From Denitratisoma sp. DHT3 (GTDB lineage Bacteria; Pseudomonadota; Gammaproteobacteria; Burkholderiales; Rhodocyclaceae): a stretch of DNA of 64,000 nt. This document shows, one piece after another, positions 19,488-26,915 of this stretch. Positions within the stretch are counted from its first letter, which is position 1. The number at the start of each line of letters is the position of its first letter. Both the position numbers and the translations under genes were made by a program. The stretch spans positions 19,213 to 83,212 of the forward strand of contig NZ_CP020914.1 of the NCBI RefSeq assembly GCF_007833355.1, read 5' to 3'. The notes beneath the pieces were generated by a model, which ran no database searches, was not told the origin of the DNA, and was given only the letters and a program-made list of their open reading frames with translations.

Positions 19488-19518
19488 AAAAAAAAGCCCA
19501 GCCGAAGCTGGGCTTTTT
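19488..19518. terminator. Bidirectional rho-independent terminator
   Basis: AAAAAGCCCAGC (19491-19502), loop CGAA, GCTGGGCTTTTT (19507-19518): a perfect stem with a T-run on the plus strand and an A-run (19488-19495) that gives a T-run on the minus strand. It serves bamC from the left and the Ala-rich lipoprotein gene from the right. Confidence 0.92.
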
Positions 19519-19537
19519 CGTGCTGGGAAGCCCAGAA

Positions 19538-19765
19538 TTACTTCTTGGCTTCGGCAGCGGCGGCGGGAGCAGCAGCGTCAGCGGCGGGAGCAGCAGCTTC
19601 AGCAGCGGGAGCGGCGGCGGGAGCAGCAGCTTCAGCAGCGGGAGCGGCGGCGGGAGCCGGAGCAGCAGCTTCAGGAGCGGGAGCCGGAGCAGCAGCTTCT
19701 TCTTTTTTGCCGCAAGCGGTCACGGCCAGAGCAAGCAGAGCAGCAACGAGGAGAGACTGTTTCAT
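19538..19765 (-). CDS. Small Ala/Pro-rich lipoprotein
   Basis: A 75-residue protein: signal peptide MKQSLLVAALLALAVTAC with a lipobox Cys, then GKKEE and a low-complexity tail of APA/AAEA units to the end. The tail resembles the AAEAP-type repeats of the Neisseria H.8/Lip antigen, though homology cannot be claimed from composition. A bidirectional terminator follows 20 bases after the stop, and an AT-rich promoter-like stretch precedes the start, so it looks like a real monocistronic gene. Function unknown; it may be an outer-membrane spacer or surface lipoprotein. Confidence 0.75.
   Translation of the reverse strand: MKQSLLVAALLALAVTACGKKEEAAAPAPAPEAAAPAPAAAPAAEAAAPAAAPAAEAAAPAADAAAPAAAAEAKK
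19587..19652. repeat. Two perfect 33-bp tandem repeats in the Ala-rich lipoprotein gene
   Basis: The block at 19587-19619 is repeated exactly at 19620-19652, each encoding an 11-residue Ala/Pro/Glu unit; degenerate copies flank on both sides. The unit keeps the frame, so copy number could vary without inactivating the gene. Confidence 0.85.
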
Positions 19766-19921
19766 TTGTTTGCCTTTATCGATAAGTCAAGTCAATATAG
19801 CCCGGCTTGAACCGGACGGCCGGGTTCGAACGCCGACCAGCGCAGGATTGTAGCATGCAGTAATTTCACCTTGTAGCACACTATGGCGGATTTTTTATGA
19901 CTGAATTCGCATTGATCCATG

Positions 19922-20377
19922 TCAAAAGATTCCCAATGCGATGCCGCTGGCCATCGCGGCGCCCAGTTCCCGGCAGCGGTCGAGCGTATCGGCGGTGATC
20001 GGTCCCCGGGCGACGATGGGGTCCGCCACCAGTTTCCAGCCGTAGCCGGTGGCGATGCGTCCGATCTCCCGAACCGCTCCGCTGCCGTCGTTGCCCGCGG
20101 AGACCAGCAGTGCATAAGGCCTTCCCACCGTCTTGCCCTCGGCCGGATAGTAGGTGCGGTCGAAAAAATCCTTGATGGCGCCGCTCATGTAGCCGAAATT
20201 TTCCGGGGTGGCGATCAGCAATCCATCGCAGGCCAGCAGATCGTTGATGTTGGCGTCAAAAGCCCGCTTGAAGACGACTGTTACCCCCTCTTCCTCTTGT
20301 GCGCCCTCCAGTGCCGACTGCGCCATGCGGGCCGTGTTGCCGCTCTGGCTGTGGTAGATGATCAGCAGGCGGCGCAT
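19922..20377 (-). CDS. Flavodoxin-like NAD(P)H-dependent oxidoreductase family protein
   Basis: A 151-residue flavodoxin-fold protein. The FMN phosphate loop is YHSQSGNTARMA; LIATPENFGYMSGAIKDFFDR resembles the WrbA/FMN-reductase group, and VSAGNDGSGA is the second flavin loop. Probably a small FMN-dependent reductase; electron donor and acceptor are unknown. Its start overlaps the 3' end of mtfA by 16 bases, so it is translated from the same minus-strand message. Confidence 0.78.
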   Translation of the reverse strand: MRRLLIIYHSQSGNTARMAQSALEGAQEEEGVTVVFKRAFDANINDLLACDGLLIATPENFGYMSGAIKDFFDRTYYPAEGKTVGRPYALLVSAGNDGSGAVREIGRIATGYGWKLVADPIVARGPITADTLDRCRELGAAMASGIALGIF

Positions 20378-21123
20378 GGGTCTTGACGATAAAACTGGCG
20401 CAATTGATCGTAAACCGCAGGATAGTCGCGCTGAATCACCTGCGGCGTTTCGAAGAATGCTTCGCTGAGAACGGCAAAGAACTCCTCGGGCCGCTCGGCG
20501 CCGTAGGGATCGAGTTCGGTTTCTTCACCACGGTCGACGGTCTGCAGGAAATGTTCATAGGCGTCGCCCAGGATCGTCTGCCAGGCTTTGCGGGACATGC
20601 CTCGATGCAAGGGAGGGCGCCCATTGGCGATACCGCCTTGGCGCATGTCCAGCTTATGGGCGAATTCGTGAATCACCACGTTGATGCCCAACGGCTGTGC
20701 CTCGGGCGGAAACCAGGAAAGCAGCACCGGTCCGCCCTCCCAGGCCTCGCCCAGGGCGAAGTCGTCGTACTCATGCACGATGCCGTTTTCGTCCATGGTT
20801 TTGCGTGGAATGATGAAGTCTCCAGGGTAGACCACGATGCCCACCCAGCCACGGTACCATTCCAGGCCGAGGTTGAGCACCAGCAGGCAGGCTTGGAGCG
20901 CGATGGAGATTTGCATCGAGGCATCGAGCGCCAGTCCGCCGGCCCCCGCCCACTGTTTTTCGACGATAAAGCTCTGCGCCAGTGCGCGCAGGCGCATCCG
21001 CTCGGTGTCGTCAAGCCGGGCCAGGCAGGGCAAGCCGGCCTCTACCGCACTCCATTCGGCTTCGGTGATCCCCAACTGTGCGACCGCTCTGCGGCGCAAT
21101 CGGTTTCGGAGCCACTCAAACAT
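20362..21123 (-). CDS. mtfA: MtfA-like M90 metallopeptidase
   Basis: A 253-residue protein with the zinc motif HEFAHKLDMRQG and a downstream Glu-rich helix (EEFFAVLSEAFFE) providing the third ligand, as in E. coli MtfA. MtfA binds the glucose repressor Mlc and has aminopeptidase activity. No mlc gene is visible here, so its target is unknown. It lies between the PPIase terminator and the flavodoxin gene on the minus strand. Confidence 0.85.
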   Translation of the reverse strand: MFEWLRNRLRRRAVAQLGITEAEWSAVEAGLPCLARLDDTERMRLRALAQSFIVEKQWAGAGGLALDASMQISIALQACLLVLNLGLEWYRGWVGIVVYPGDFIIPRKTMDENGIVHEYDDFALGEAWEGGPVLLSWFPPEAQPLGINVVIHEFAHKLDMRQGGIANGRPPLHRGMSRKAWQTILGDAYEHFLQTVDRGEETELDPYGAERPEEFFAVLSEAFFETPQVIQRDYPAVYDQLRQFYRQDPCAAC

Positions 21124-21145
21124 CGGCTGCTTTCAATGTATTGGC

Positions 21146-21174
21146 GAAAAAGAAACGGGGGCCGCAGCCCCCGT
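21146..21174 (-). terminator. Rho-independent terminator of the PpiC-type gene
   Basis: Read on the minus strand, an 8-bp GC stem (ACGGGGGC/GCCCCCGT, 21155-21174, loop of four) is followed by TTTCTTTTT. It lies 27 bases after the isomerase stop and just before the mtfA start. Confidence 0.8.
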
Positions 21175-21200
21175 GACGATCGTTGCCGTTTGCTTCGGAT

Positions 21201-22034
21201 TCAATCGATCTTGGCCTTGGCGCGCAATTCGCCGATGTGCCGTTCGACCGCTTGCTGCTGCAAGCGCTGCACGATCTGGGGCTTGGTTTCGTCCATCGGC
21301 GGCAGCTTGAGGGCTCGGGTTTCCTCGAGTTCGATGACATGCCAGCCAAAATCGGATTTGACCGGGGCCTCCGTGAATTTGCCTTTTTCCAGGCTGACGA
21401 TCGCGTCGGCAAAGGGCTTGACGTAATTCGACGGAATCGACCAGCCAAGCTCGCCGCCTTTTTCCTTGGAACCGGGATCCTTGGACTGCTGCGCCAGGGT
21501 CTCGAATTTTTCGCCCTGCTTCAGTTTGGCGATGATGTCCTTGGCCTGGTCTTCCGATTCCACCAGGATGTGCCGCACCCGATATTCGGTGTCGCCCAGT
21601 TGGGCCTTGATGGCATTGTATTCACGGTTGACGGCCTCGTCGCTGATCGGGTTGGCGTGCAGGTAGTCGTTGATGTAGCTGTTGATCAGGACGCCTTGGG
21701 CCGCCATGTTGATCTGGCCGATGACCTCGGGACGCTTGTCGACGCCTTTCTTGATGGCTTCCTGTGAGAGGATCTCGCGCCGGATGATTTCCTCGCGCAC
21801 GGCTTGGCGCAATTCCTCCGAGTCGGGACGACCCTGGGCCTTCTGCATTGCCAGCAGGAACTCGGCCCGGTGCTTGGGCACCGCCTTGCCGTTCACGGTG
21901 ACGTACGGTGCCGCAGTCGAACCATCTGCCTTGGAGGCCGCCGCGGGCTTTGCCGGAGCCGCGCCGAAGGCTGCGGGGACGCTCAGTGCGACAGCCAGGG
22001 GGATCAGGGTTGCCTTCAGCAGGGGGTATTTCAT
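21201..22034 (-). CDS. Periplasmic PpiC/parvulin-type peptidyl-prolyl isomerase
   Basis: A 277-residue exported protein (signal peptide MKYPLLKATLIPLAVALSVPAAFGA). A SurA/PrsA-like N-terminal helical region leads to one parvulin domain (about residues 140-235: EYRVRHILVESEDQAKDII, GELGWSIPSNYV, FGWHVIELEETR). It should assist folding of secreted or outer-membrane proteins. It is last in the msrB-yciB-yciI-bolA-ppiC run, 35 bases after the BolA-like gene. It is shorter than SurA and has only one parvulin domain. Confidence 0.9.
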   Translation of the reverse strand: MKYPLLKATLIPLAVALSVPAAFGAAPAKPAAASKADGSTAAPYVTVNGKAVPKHRAEFLLAMQKAQGRPDSEELRQAVREEIIRREILSQEAIKKGVDKRPEVIGQINMAAQGVLINSYINDYLHANPISDEAVNREYNAIKAQLGDTEYRVRHILVESEDQAKDIIAKLKQGEKFETLAQQSKDPGSKEKGGELGWSIPSNYVKPFADAIVSLEKGKFTEAPVKSDFGWHVIELEETRALKLPPMDETKPQIVQRLQQQAVERHIGELRAKAKID

Positions 22035-22069
22035 GGAGGAGTCCTCTGGTGTTTTGTCTGGTTTTGGGA

Positions 22070-22339
22070 TCAGATTTCGTCGGGCGCTTTGGCCGTGATG
22101 CTCAGGGCGTGAAAGCCGTGCGGGCCTTTCAGGGAGCGGAGAGCATCATACACCAAGCGATGGCGCTCCAATGGGCGCTTGCCGATAAAGCGCGGAGATA
22201 CGATCGTCATGTCGAAATGGCCGCCGCCAGCGGCGGCGCCTGCATGTCCTATATGCCGGTGGCTTTGGTCCTCGATTTCCAGGACGAGAGGTTCCAGGTC
22301 CGTCAACAAGCGGCGCATGGCGGCAATGGTCGGGCTCAT
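22070..22339 (-). CDS. BolA family protein
   Basis: An 89-residue protein with the BolA/KH-like fold: [23 protein letters not shown] and [12 protein letters not shown] followed by the hydrophobic [10 protein letters not shown] strand. BolA proteins partner monothiol glutaredoxins in Fe-S or redox regulation. The ATG overlaps the upstream stop (ATGA). The conserved His residues are present. Confidence 0.88.
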   Translation of the reverse strand: MSPTIAAMRRLLTDLEPLVLEIEDQSHRHIGHAGAAAGGGHFDMTIVSPRFIGKRPLERHRLVYDALRSLKGPHGFHALSITAKAPDEI

Positions 22340-22638
22340 TTTGGAAAGACGCGATTGAATGGACGAACGGTGACTTGGGCGTATACGCCCGCTGCGACAT
22401 AGGGATCGGCGGCGGCCCAGGTCTGGGCGGCTTCCAGGGAGTCGAATTCCGCCACGATCAGACTGCCGGAAAACCCCGCGGGGCCCGGCGTCGGGCTGTC
22501 GATGGAGGGGCAGGGACCGGCCAGCAACAGGCGTCCTTCGGCCTGCAGGGCGTCCAGCCGGGCCAAATGGGCGGGGCGGGCGGCCATGCGCTTTTCCAGG
22601 CTGCCGGGCCTGTCGTCGGCGATGACTGCGTAGAGCAT
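22336..22638 (-). CDS. yciI: YciI-like protein
   Basis: A 100-residue dimeric ferredoxin-like fold protein. It starts [17 protein letters not shown] and contains the family pattern [22 protein letters not shown] and [17 protein letters not shown], including the conserved His/Asp pair. Biochemical function is unsettled. Start and stop overlap both neighbours (TGATG with yciB, ATGA with bolA-like), so translation is coupled. Confidence 0.88.
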   Translation of the reverse strand: MLYAVIADDRPGSLEKRMAARPAHLARLDALQAEGRLLLAGPCPSIDSPTPGPAGFSGSLIVAEFDSLEAAQTWAAADPYVAAGVYAQVTVRPFNRVFPK

Positions 22639-23183
22639 CAGGGCTTTTCCTTCTTTTCCATTGCAACATACTTCCCCAGATACAGGCTTTGGGCGATGAC
22701 GAAAACCAGCATCAATCCCATGCCGCCGAACAGCTTGAAATTCACCCAGGTCTCGAGGGGGAAGGAGAACGCAAAAATCAGGTTCAGAACGCCCATCGCC
22801 AGGAAGAAGACGATCCACGCGCCGTTGAGGCGCGTCCATACCGGTGCGGGCAGAGTGATCTGCTCGCCGAGCATGGACTGAATCAGATTTTTGCGGAAGA
22901 ACAGCGCGGAGACCGTCAGCACGGTGGCGAACAGCCAGTACAGCACGGTCGGCTTCCACTTGATGAAGGCCTCGTCGTGGAGGAGCAGGGTCGCACCGCC
23001 GAATACCGTGATCAGCGCCAGGCTGATCCACAACATGGTGTCCACTTTGCGATGCCGCCACCACACCCAGGCGACCTGGACGGCGGTGGCGGCAATGGCG
23101 ACGGCCGTGGCGACGAATACGCCGCCGAGTTTGAAAGCGATGAAAAAAAGGACGATCGGGAACAGGTCGAACAGGAATTTCAT
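22638..23183 (-). CDS. yciB: Septation/envelope protein YciB (IspZ)
   Basis: A 181-residue integral membrane protein with about five helices, beginning [21 protein letters not shown], the typical YciB start; internal [13 protein letters not shown] and [17 protein letters not shown] are conserved. It affects cell-envelope synthesis and septation. The start at 23183 was preferred to an upstream in-frame codon because membrane homology begins there and the ATG overlaps the msrB stop (ATGA). Confidence 0.92.
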   Translation of the reverse strand: MKFLFDLFPIVLFFIAFKLGGVFVATAVAIAATAVQVAWVWWRHRKVDTMLWISLALITVFGGATLLLHDEAFIKWKPTVLYWLFATVLTVSALFFRKNLIQSMLGEQITLPAPVWTRLNGAWIVFFLAMGVLNLIFAFSFPLETWVNFKLFGGMGLMLVFVIAQSLYLGKYVAMEKKEKP

Positions 23184-23581
23184 GGAGTTGGTTTTTTCTC
23201 CAGTTTCAGGGCGGCCGAGTTGATGCAATAACGCAACCCGGCAGGGGGTGGGCCGTCGTCGAAAACATGGCCGAGATGGGCGCCGCAGTGGGAACAGGTG
23301 ACCTCGGTCCGGCGCATATTATGGCTGTGGTCGGCGCTTTCCGTGATTTCGGCGCCGGCCGCCGGCTGCCGGAAGCTGGGCCAGCCGCAGCCCGCATCGA
23401 ATTTTTGCGACGACTCGAACAGGGGGGCGCCGCAGCAGACGCACCGATAGACCCCGTTCTCGTCGCAGTCCCAGTAGCGGCCGGTGAAGGGCCGTTCGGT
23501 GCCTTTCTCACGGGTGACGTGATACTCGATGGCCGACAATCGCTGGCGCCAGTCGTCTTCGGTCTTGGTTACTCTTGCCAT
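23180..23581 (-). CDS. msrB: Peptide-methionine (R)-S-oxide reductase MsrB
   Basis: A 133-residue MsrB. Zinc-binding CxxC pairs are in RCVCCGAP and [10 protein letters not shown]; the catalytic Cys is in [21 protein letters not shown] carries the recycling Cys region. It repairs methionine-R-sulfoxide in proteins. Start set at 23581 ([12 protein letters not shown]), where homology begins. It is first of five overlapping or closely spaced minus-strand genes. Confidence 0.95.
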   Translation of the reverse strand: MARVTKTEDDWRQRLSAIEYHVTREKGTERPFTGRYWDCDENGVYRCVCCGAPLFESSQKFDAGCGWPSFRQPAAGAEITESADHSHNMRRTEVTCSHCGAHLGHVFDDGPPPAGLRYCINSAALKLEKKPTP

Positions 23582-23674
23582 GGAATTCCCTCCGCCTCGA
23601 AAGATTCGCCGCCAAAATTGGCGGATGGACAACAGGAGCATGCGCAAGTTTTGTCGCCTGGCCAGTCAGACGCG

Positions 23675-24847
23675 TCAATGCAGATGCCGGGGGGGCTCGG
23701 TGCCATGGCCTTCGGGAACTTCGGCGTGCATCGGCTCGCCTTCGGGATTGGGATAGAGCGGAGCGCCGCAGTCGTCGCAGTATTCGAGCGGAAAGCGATG
23801 GTCCAGGAGCATGATTTGCCTGACCCCCGCCTCCTTCAGGACGGCCTCGATCTGGCCGGGAATGTCGCTGGCTTCGTCCTCCGCTTCCAGCAGGGGCCAG
23901 ACCACGCCATGGATGACCTGGTTCGACGCCGCGAGGGTCAGCCCGACCCGGTATTCCTCCAGCCGTTGATCGTGGAAGGGGGCGATCACGGCACGGAGTT
24001 GGTCGGCCGTCACGTTCAACGTGGCGTGGAGAAAAGCGAGCGCCGCGCGCAGGGCGTGCGGCCGGGATTGCCGATCGGCGTCGCGGCAGGCGGCATGATA
24101 GGCCGAAGGGGCCAGCAGTTCGATGGCACAGGCCGGCAGGGCCGGCTTCAGGGCCTCGCCGCCCTGGAGTTGCCAGTGGCGGATGGCGCCTTCCCGATTG
24201 CCGTCGGCCTCCTGCCAGCGGAAGACCGCGCCGCCTTTGGGCACTGCCACGGCACCCAGCAAATAGCGGGTGTCCGAGAGGAAGTTCATGGTCTCGGCCA
24301 GGTCCGCCGGATCGAAATGCTCGTTGCGCGCCTGGACGGCGCTGCGGCCCAGGCGCTGCGTCAGGTGCAGCGTGTCGCAATAGCTCTGGGGCAGTTGATC
24401 CGGACTGAACAGCGCATCGGCCAGGGCCAGCCGGGCATGGTCCGCCAGAATGTGGGCCTGTAGATGAGTCTTGAGGTCGGTCAGCACCTCTTTCGGCAGG
24501 GGGCCGGAAGGGATGCTGTAGCGGGACCAGGACAGGACGGGGGCGGCGATCAGCAGGATGTCGAACTCCCCGTCGCTTTCCGCCGGCCTGCTTTCGCCGC
24601 GGGATTCGATCAGATCGGCCAGGTTGTCGTAGCCCCGTTCCCCGGTCTGATACAGATGGTCGAGGGCTGCGTTGAGGGCGGCTTCGTCGTCGGCGTTCAA
24701 CAGCTTGTCGATGAGGACGATGAGCCGGGCTTCCCAGAACGCATCCTCGATGCGGCTGGACGACAACCCCAGGGCCTGGGCCAGGCGGCAGAGGGTTTCG
24801 ACATCGGGGGTGTGTTTGCTGCGGCGGGAGAAGCGGGATCGTTTCAT
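23675..24847 (-). CDS. DUF2863-type conserved protein of betaproteobacteria
   Basis: A 390-residue cytosolic protein starting MKRSRFSRRSKHTPDVETL, with an acidic helical N-terminal half and a mixed C-terminal half containing EYCDDCGAPLYPNPEGEP, a CxxC pair near the C-terminus. I recognise it as the DUF2863 family, which has no known function; that naming is from memory of the pattern. The start was placed at 24847, where the conserved basic N-terminus begins. A short palindrome (CCGCCAAAATTGGCGG, 23609-23624) lies after its stop and before msrB. Confidence 0.65.
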   Translation of the reverse strand: MKRSRFSRRSKHTPDVETLCRLAQALGLSSSRIEDAFWEARLIVLIDKLLNADDEAALNAALDHLYQTGERGYDNLADLIESRGESRPAESDGEFDILLIAAPVLSWSRYSIPSGPLPKEVLTDLKTHLQAHILADHARLALADALFSPDQLPQSYCDTLHLTQRLGRSAVQARNEHFDPADLAETMNFLSDTRYLLGAVAVPKGGAVFRWQEADGNREGAIRHWQLQGGEALKPALPACAIELLAPSAYHAACRDADRQSRPHALRAALAFLHATLNVTADQLRAVIAPFHDQRLEEYRVGLTLAASNQVIHGVVWPLLEAEDEASDIPGQIEAVLKEAGVRQIMLLDHRFPLEYCDDCGAPLYPNPEGEPMHAEVPEGHGTEPPRHLH

Positions 24848-24968
24848 GGCGGGTGGGCCGCAGGAGTGAGTGTTGCGGTGGATTCTAGCAATTCCGCTCT
24901 GACTGGCGGCTTTCAGAGCTGCAGAGCTGGTAGACTGCGCGCCGTTCAACCCTACTAGCGACTCCGTT

Positions 24969-25607
24969 ATGTTCTCGAAGCTGATGCCCAAGGAAGGAAA
25001 GTTTTTCGAACTTTTCAATGCTCATGCGGAATTGGTGGTGCAAGGCGGGCGGCAGTTGGCCGCGCTGGTGGCCGATGTCGGCAATGATTTGGAAACCCTC
25101 GGGCGGCATGCAAAAGCCATCGACGAGACCGAAACCCGGGCCGACAAGATCACTCATGACACGATCTCCCTGCTGCATACGGTGTTCACCACCCCCCTCA
25201 ATCGGGACGAGATTCACAAGCTGATCACCCGCATGGACGATATCCTGGACCTGATCCAGGACGTGGCGGAGTCCATCTATCTGTATGACGTGCGCCAGCT
25301 CACGGAGGAGGCCCGGCGGCTTTCCGACATCTGCGTGTCCTGCTGCGAGCGGGTGAAGACGGCGGTATTCCTGCTGAATGACATGAGCCACGCCCCGGCC
25401 ATCCTGCGCACCTGCCAGGAGATCGATCAGTTGGAGTCCGATGCGGACCGGGTGATGCGCCAGGGCATGGCCAAGATTTTTCGCGAGGAAGCGGATGTGC
25501 GGCAGTTGATCAAGCTCAAGGGGCTCTACGAGCTGCTGGAGTCGGTGACCGATCGCTGCGAGGACGTGGCCAACATCATCGAGGGCATCGTCCTCGAAAA
25601 CGCCTGA
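24969..25607 (+). CDS. PhoU-like DUF47 protein, Pit accessory
   Basis: A 212-residue all-helical protein of the DUF47/PhoU-like family: FELFNAHAELVVQGG, ETRADKITHDTISLLHTVFTTPLNRDEIH and LKGLYELLESVTDRCEDVANIIEGIV. Genes of this family are almost always beside pit, as here (15-base gap), and modulate low-affinity phosphate uptake. The acidic EsxxD-type repeats suggest metal binding as in PhoU. Confidence 0.9.
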   Translation: MFSKLMPKEGKFFELFNAHAELVVQGGRQLAALVADVGNDLETLGRHAKAIDETETRADKITHDTISLLHTVFTTPLNRDEIHKLITRMDDILDLIQDVAESIYLYDVRQLTEEARRLSDICVSCCERVKTAVFLLNDMSHAPAILRTCQEIDQLESDADRVMRQGMAKIFREEADVRQLIKLKGLYELLESVTDRCEDVANIIEGIVLENA

Positions 25608-25622
25608 TCGGGTGGTGTCGCC

Positions 25623-26633
25623 ATGTCCAGTCTGGAAATAGGGCTGCCAGCCATCATCCTGCTGGTGGTACTGGCGCTGCTGTTCGATTTCATGAATGGC
25701 TTTCATGATGCGGCCAATTCCATTGCCACGGTGGTTTCCACCCGAGTCCTGAAGCCGCATCAGGCGGTCATCTGGGCCTCCTTGTTCAATGTTGTCGCGA
25801 TATTCATTTTCCAGCTCAAGGTGGCCACCACCATCGGCAAGGGCACCATCGATCCAACGATCGTAGATCATCATGTGATCTTCGGCGCCCTGGTGGGGGC
25901 CATCATCTGGAATGTGATCACCTGGTATTACGGTATTCCGTCCAGTTCTTCCCACGCCTTGATTGGCGGCCTGGTGGGGGCCGCCGTGGCCAAGGGCGGC
26001 TTCGCTTCCCTGATCTGGGCGGGACTGGGCAAGACGATCCTGTTCATCGTCGTGGCGCCTTTCCTGGGTTTCATGCTCGGCGGATTGCTGATGGTGGCCG
26101 TGGCCTGGCTTTGCATCCGAGTGCCGGCAGGCAAGGCCGATGCGACTTTCCGCCGGCTCCAGTTGCTGTCGGCGGCGATGTACAGCCTGGGACACGGCGG
26201 CAACGATGCCCAGAAAACCATCGGCATCATCTGGATGCTGTTGCTGGCCGCCAATGTTGCCGACCCGGCGTCGACCAGGCCCGACACCTGGGTGATCGTG
26301 GCCTGTTATCTGTCGATGGGGCTGGGCACCATGCTCGGCGGCTGGCGCATCGTCAAGACCATGGGCAACCGGATCACCAAGCTGGACCAGCCGCGCGGCT
26401 TCTGCGCCAACTTTGGCGGCGCGCTGACGCTGTTCATGGCGACGGGCTTCGGCATTCCGGTTTCCACGACGCATACGATCACCGGCGCCATCGCTGGCGT
26501 CGGCACGACCGCCGGCGCCAAGCAGGTGCGCTGGGGCGTGGCGCGGGGCATCTTCTGGGCCTGGATCTTGACCATTCCCGCCAGCGCACTGATCGCGGCC
26601 ATCGCCTGGGGTATCAGTTATCTGGTGCTGTGA
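25623..26633 (+). CDS. pit: Inorganic phosphate transporter, PiT family
   Basis: A 336-residue membrane protein with about ten helices and the duplicated PiT signature: DFMNGFHDAANSIATVVSTR in the first half and GHGGNDAQKTIG plus GIPVSTTHTITGAI in the second. It carries metal-phosphate with protons across the inner membrane. Translation is probably coupled to the upstream DUF47 gene. Its stop overlaps a GTG that opens a 43-codon Cys-rich fragment. Confidence 0.94.
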   Translation: MSSLEIGLPAIILLVVLALLFDFMNGFHDAANSIATVVSTRVLKPHQAVIWASLFNVVAIFIFQLKVATTIGKGTIDPTIVDHHVIFGALVGAIIWNVITWYYGIPSSSSHALIGGLVGAAVAKGGFASLIWAGLGKTILFIVVAPFLGFMLGGLLMVAVAWLCIRVPAGKADATFRRLQLLSAAMYSLGHGGNDAQKTIGIIWMLLLAANVADPASTRPDTWVIVACYLSMGLGTMLGGWRIVKTMGNRITKLDQPRGFCANFGGALTLFMATGFGIPVSTTHTITGAIAGVGTTAGAKQVRWGVARGIFWAWILTIPASALIAAIAWGISYLVL

Positions 26634-26761
26634 GCGCCGGTGTCTGTCAATCCTGTGGTGCCTGCTGCGCAGCGTTAGGGGTGCCGGTCGGGCTCGATGA
26701 GCTGGACAGCGAGCCCGGTGGCGCCATTGAAATAGCTGCCTCGATCCGGTTGGCCGGGTGA
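26630..26761 (+). pseudogene. 43-codon CxxCGACC fragment, probable remnant of a YkgJ-type cysteine-cluster protein
   Basis: Starting at a GTG overlapping the pit stop (GTGA), this frame encodes SAGVCQSCGACCAALGVP then an acidic stretch and stops just before the SRP RNA promoter. The N-terminal CxxCGACC is the hallmark of YkgJ-type metal-chelating proteins, which are normally about 85 or more residues with further cysteines; these are missing here. It could be a truncated relic or a functional mini-protein; the sequence alone cannot decide. Confidence 0.45.
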
Positions 26762-26776
26762 GTCCTCTGTTAGAAT
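26750..26776 (+). promoter_or_regulatory. Probable promoter of the SRP RNA gene
   Basis: TTGGCC (26750-26755) and TAGAAT (26771-26776), 15 bases apart, end six bases before the inferred 5' end of the RNA. The -10 is good; the spacer is short. Confidence 0.5.
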
Positions 26777-26781
26777 GCGCC

Positions 26782-26884
26782 GTGGCGGGTCTCCCCGCAT
26801 TGTGAGGCGGTGAATCTGGTCAGGTCCGGAAGGAAGCAGCCACAGCCGATTCTCGCAAGTGCCGGGGGTCAGGCTCGCCACCCT
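26782..26884 (+). ncRNA. ffs: Signal recognition particle RNA (small bacterial 4.5S type)
   Basis: The universally conserved apical domain is plain: CAGGTCCGGAAGGAAGCAGC (26821-26840) with the GGAA tetraloop, and AGTGCCGGG on the return strand. The ends close by pairing GTGGCG (26782-26787) with CGCCAC (26876-26881). It binds Ffh and targets nascent membrane proteins. A T-run (26891-26895) follows. It lies just upstream of dnaX, a common betaproteobacterial arrangement. Ends are accurate to a few bases. Confidence 0.93.
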
Positions 26885-26915
26885 TTCCCATTTTTCGAAG
26901 CGACCCGGCGGCGGC

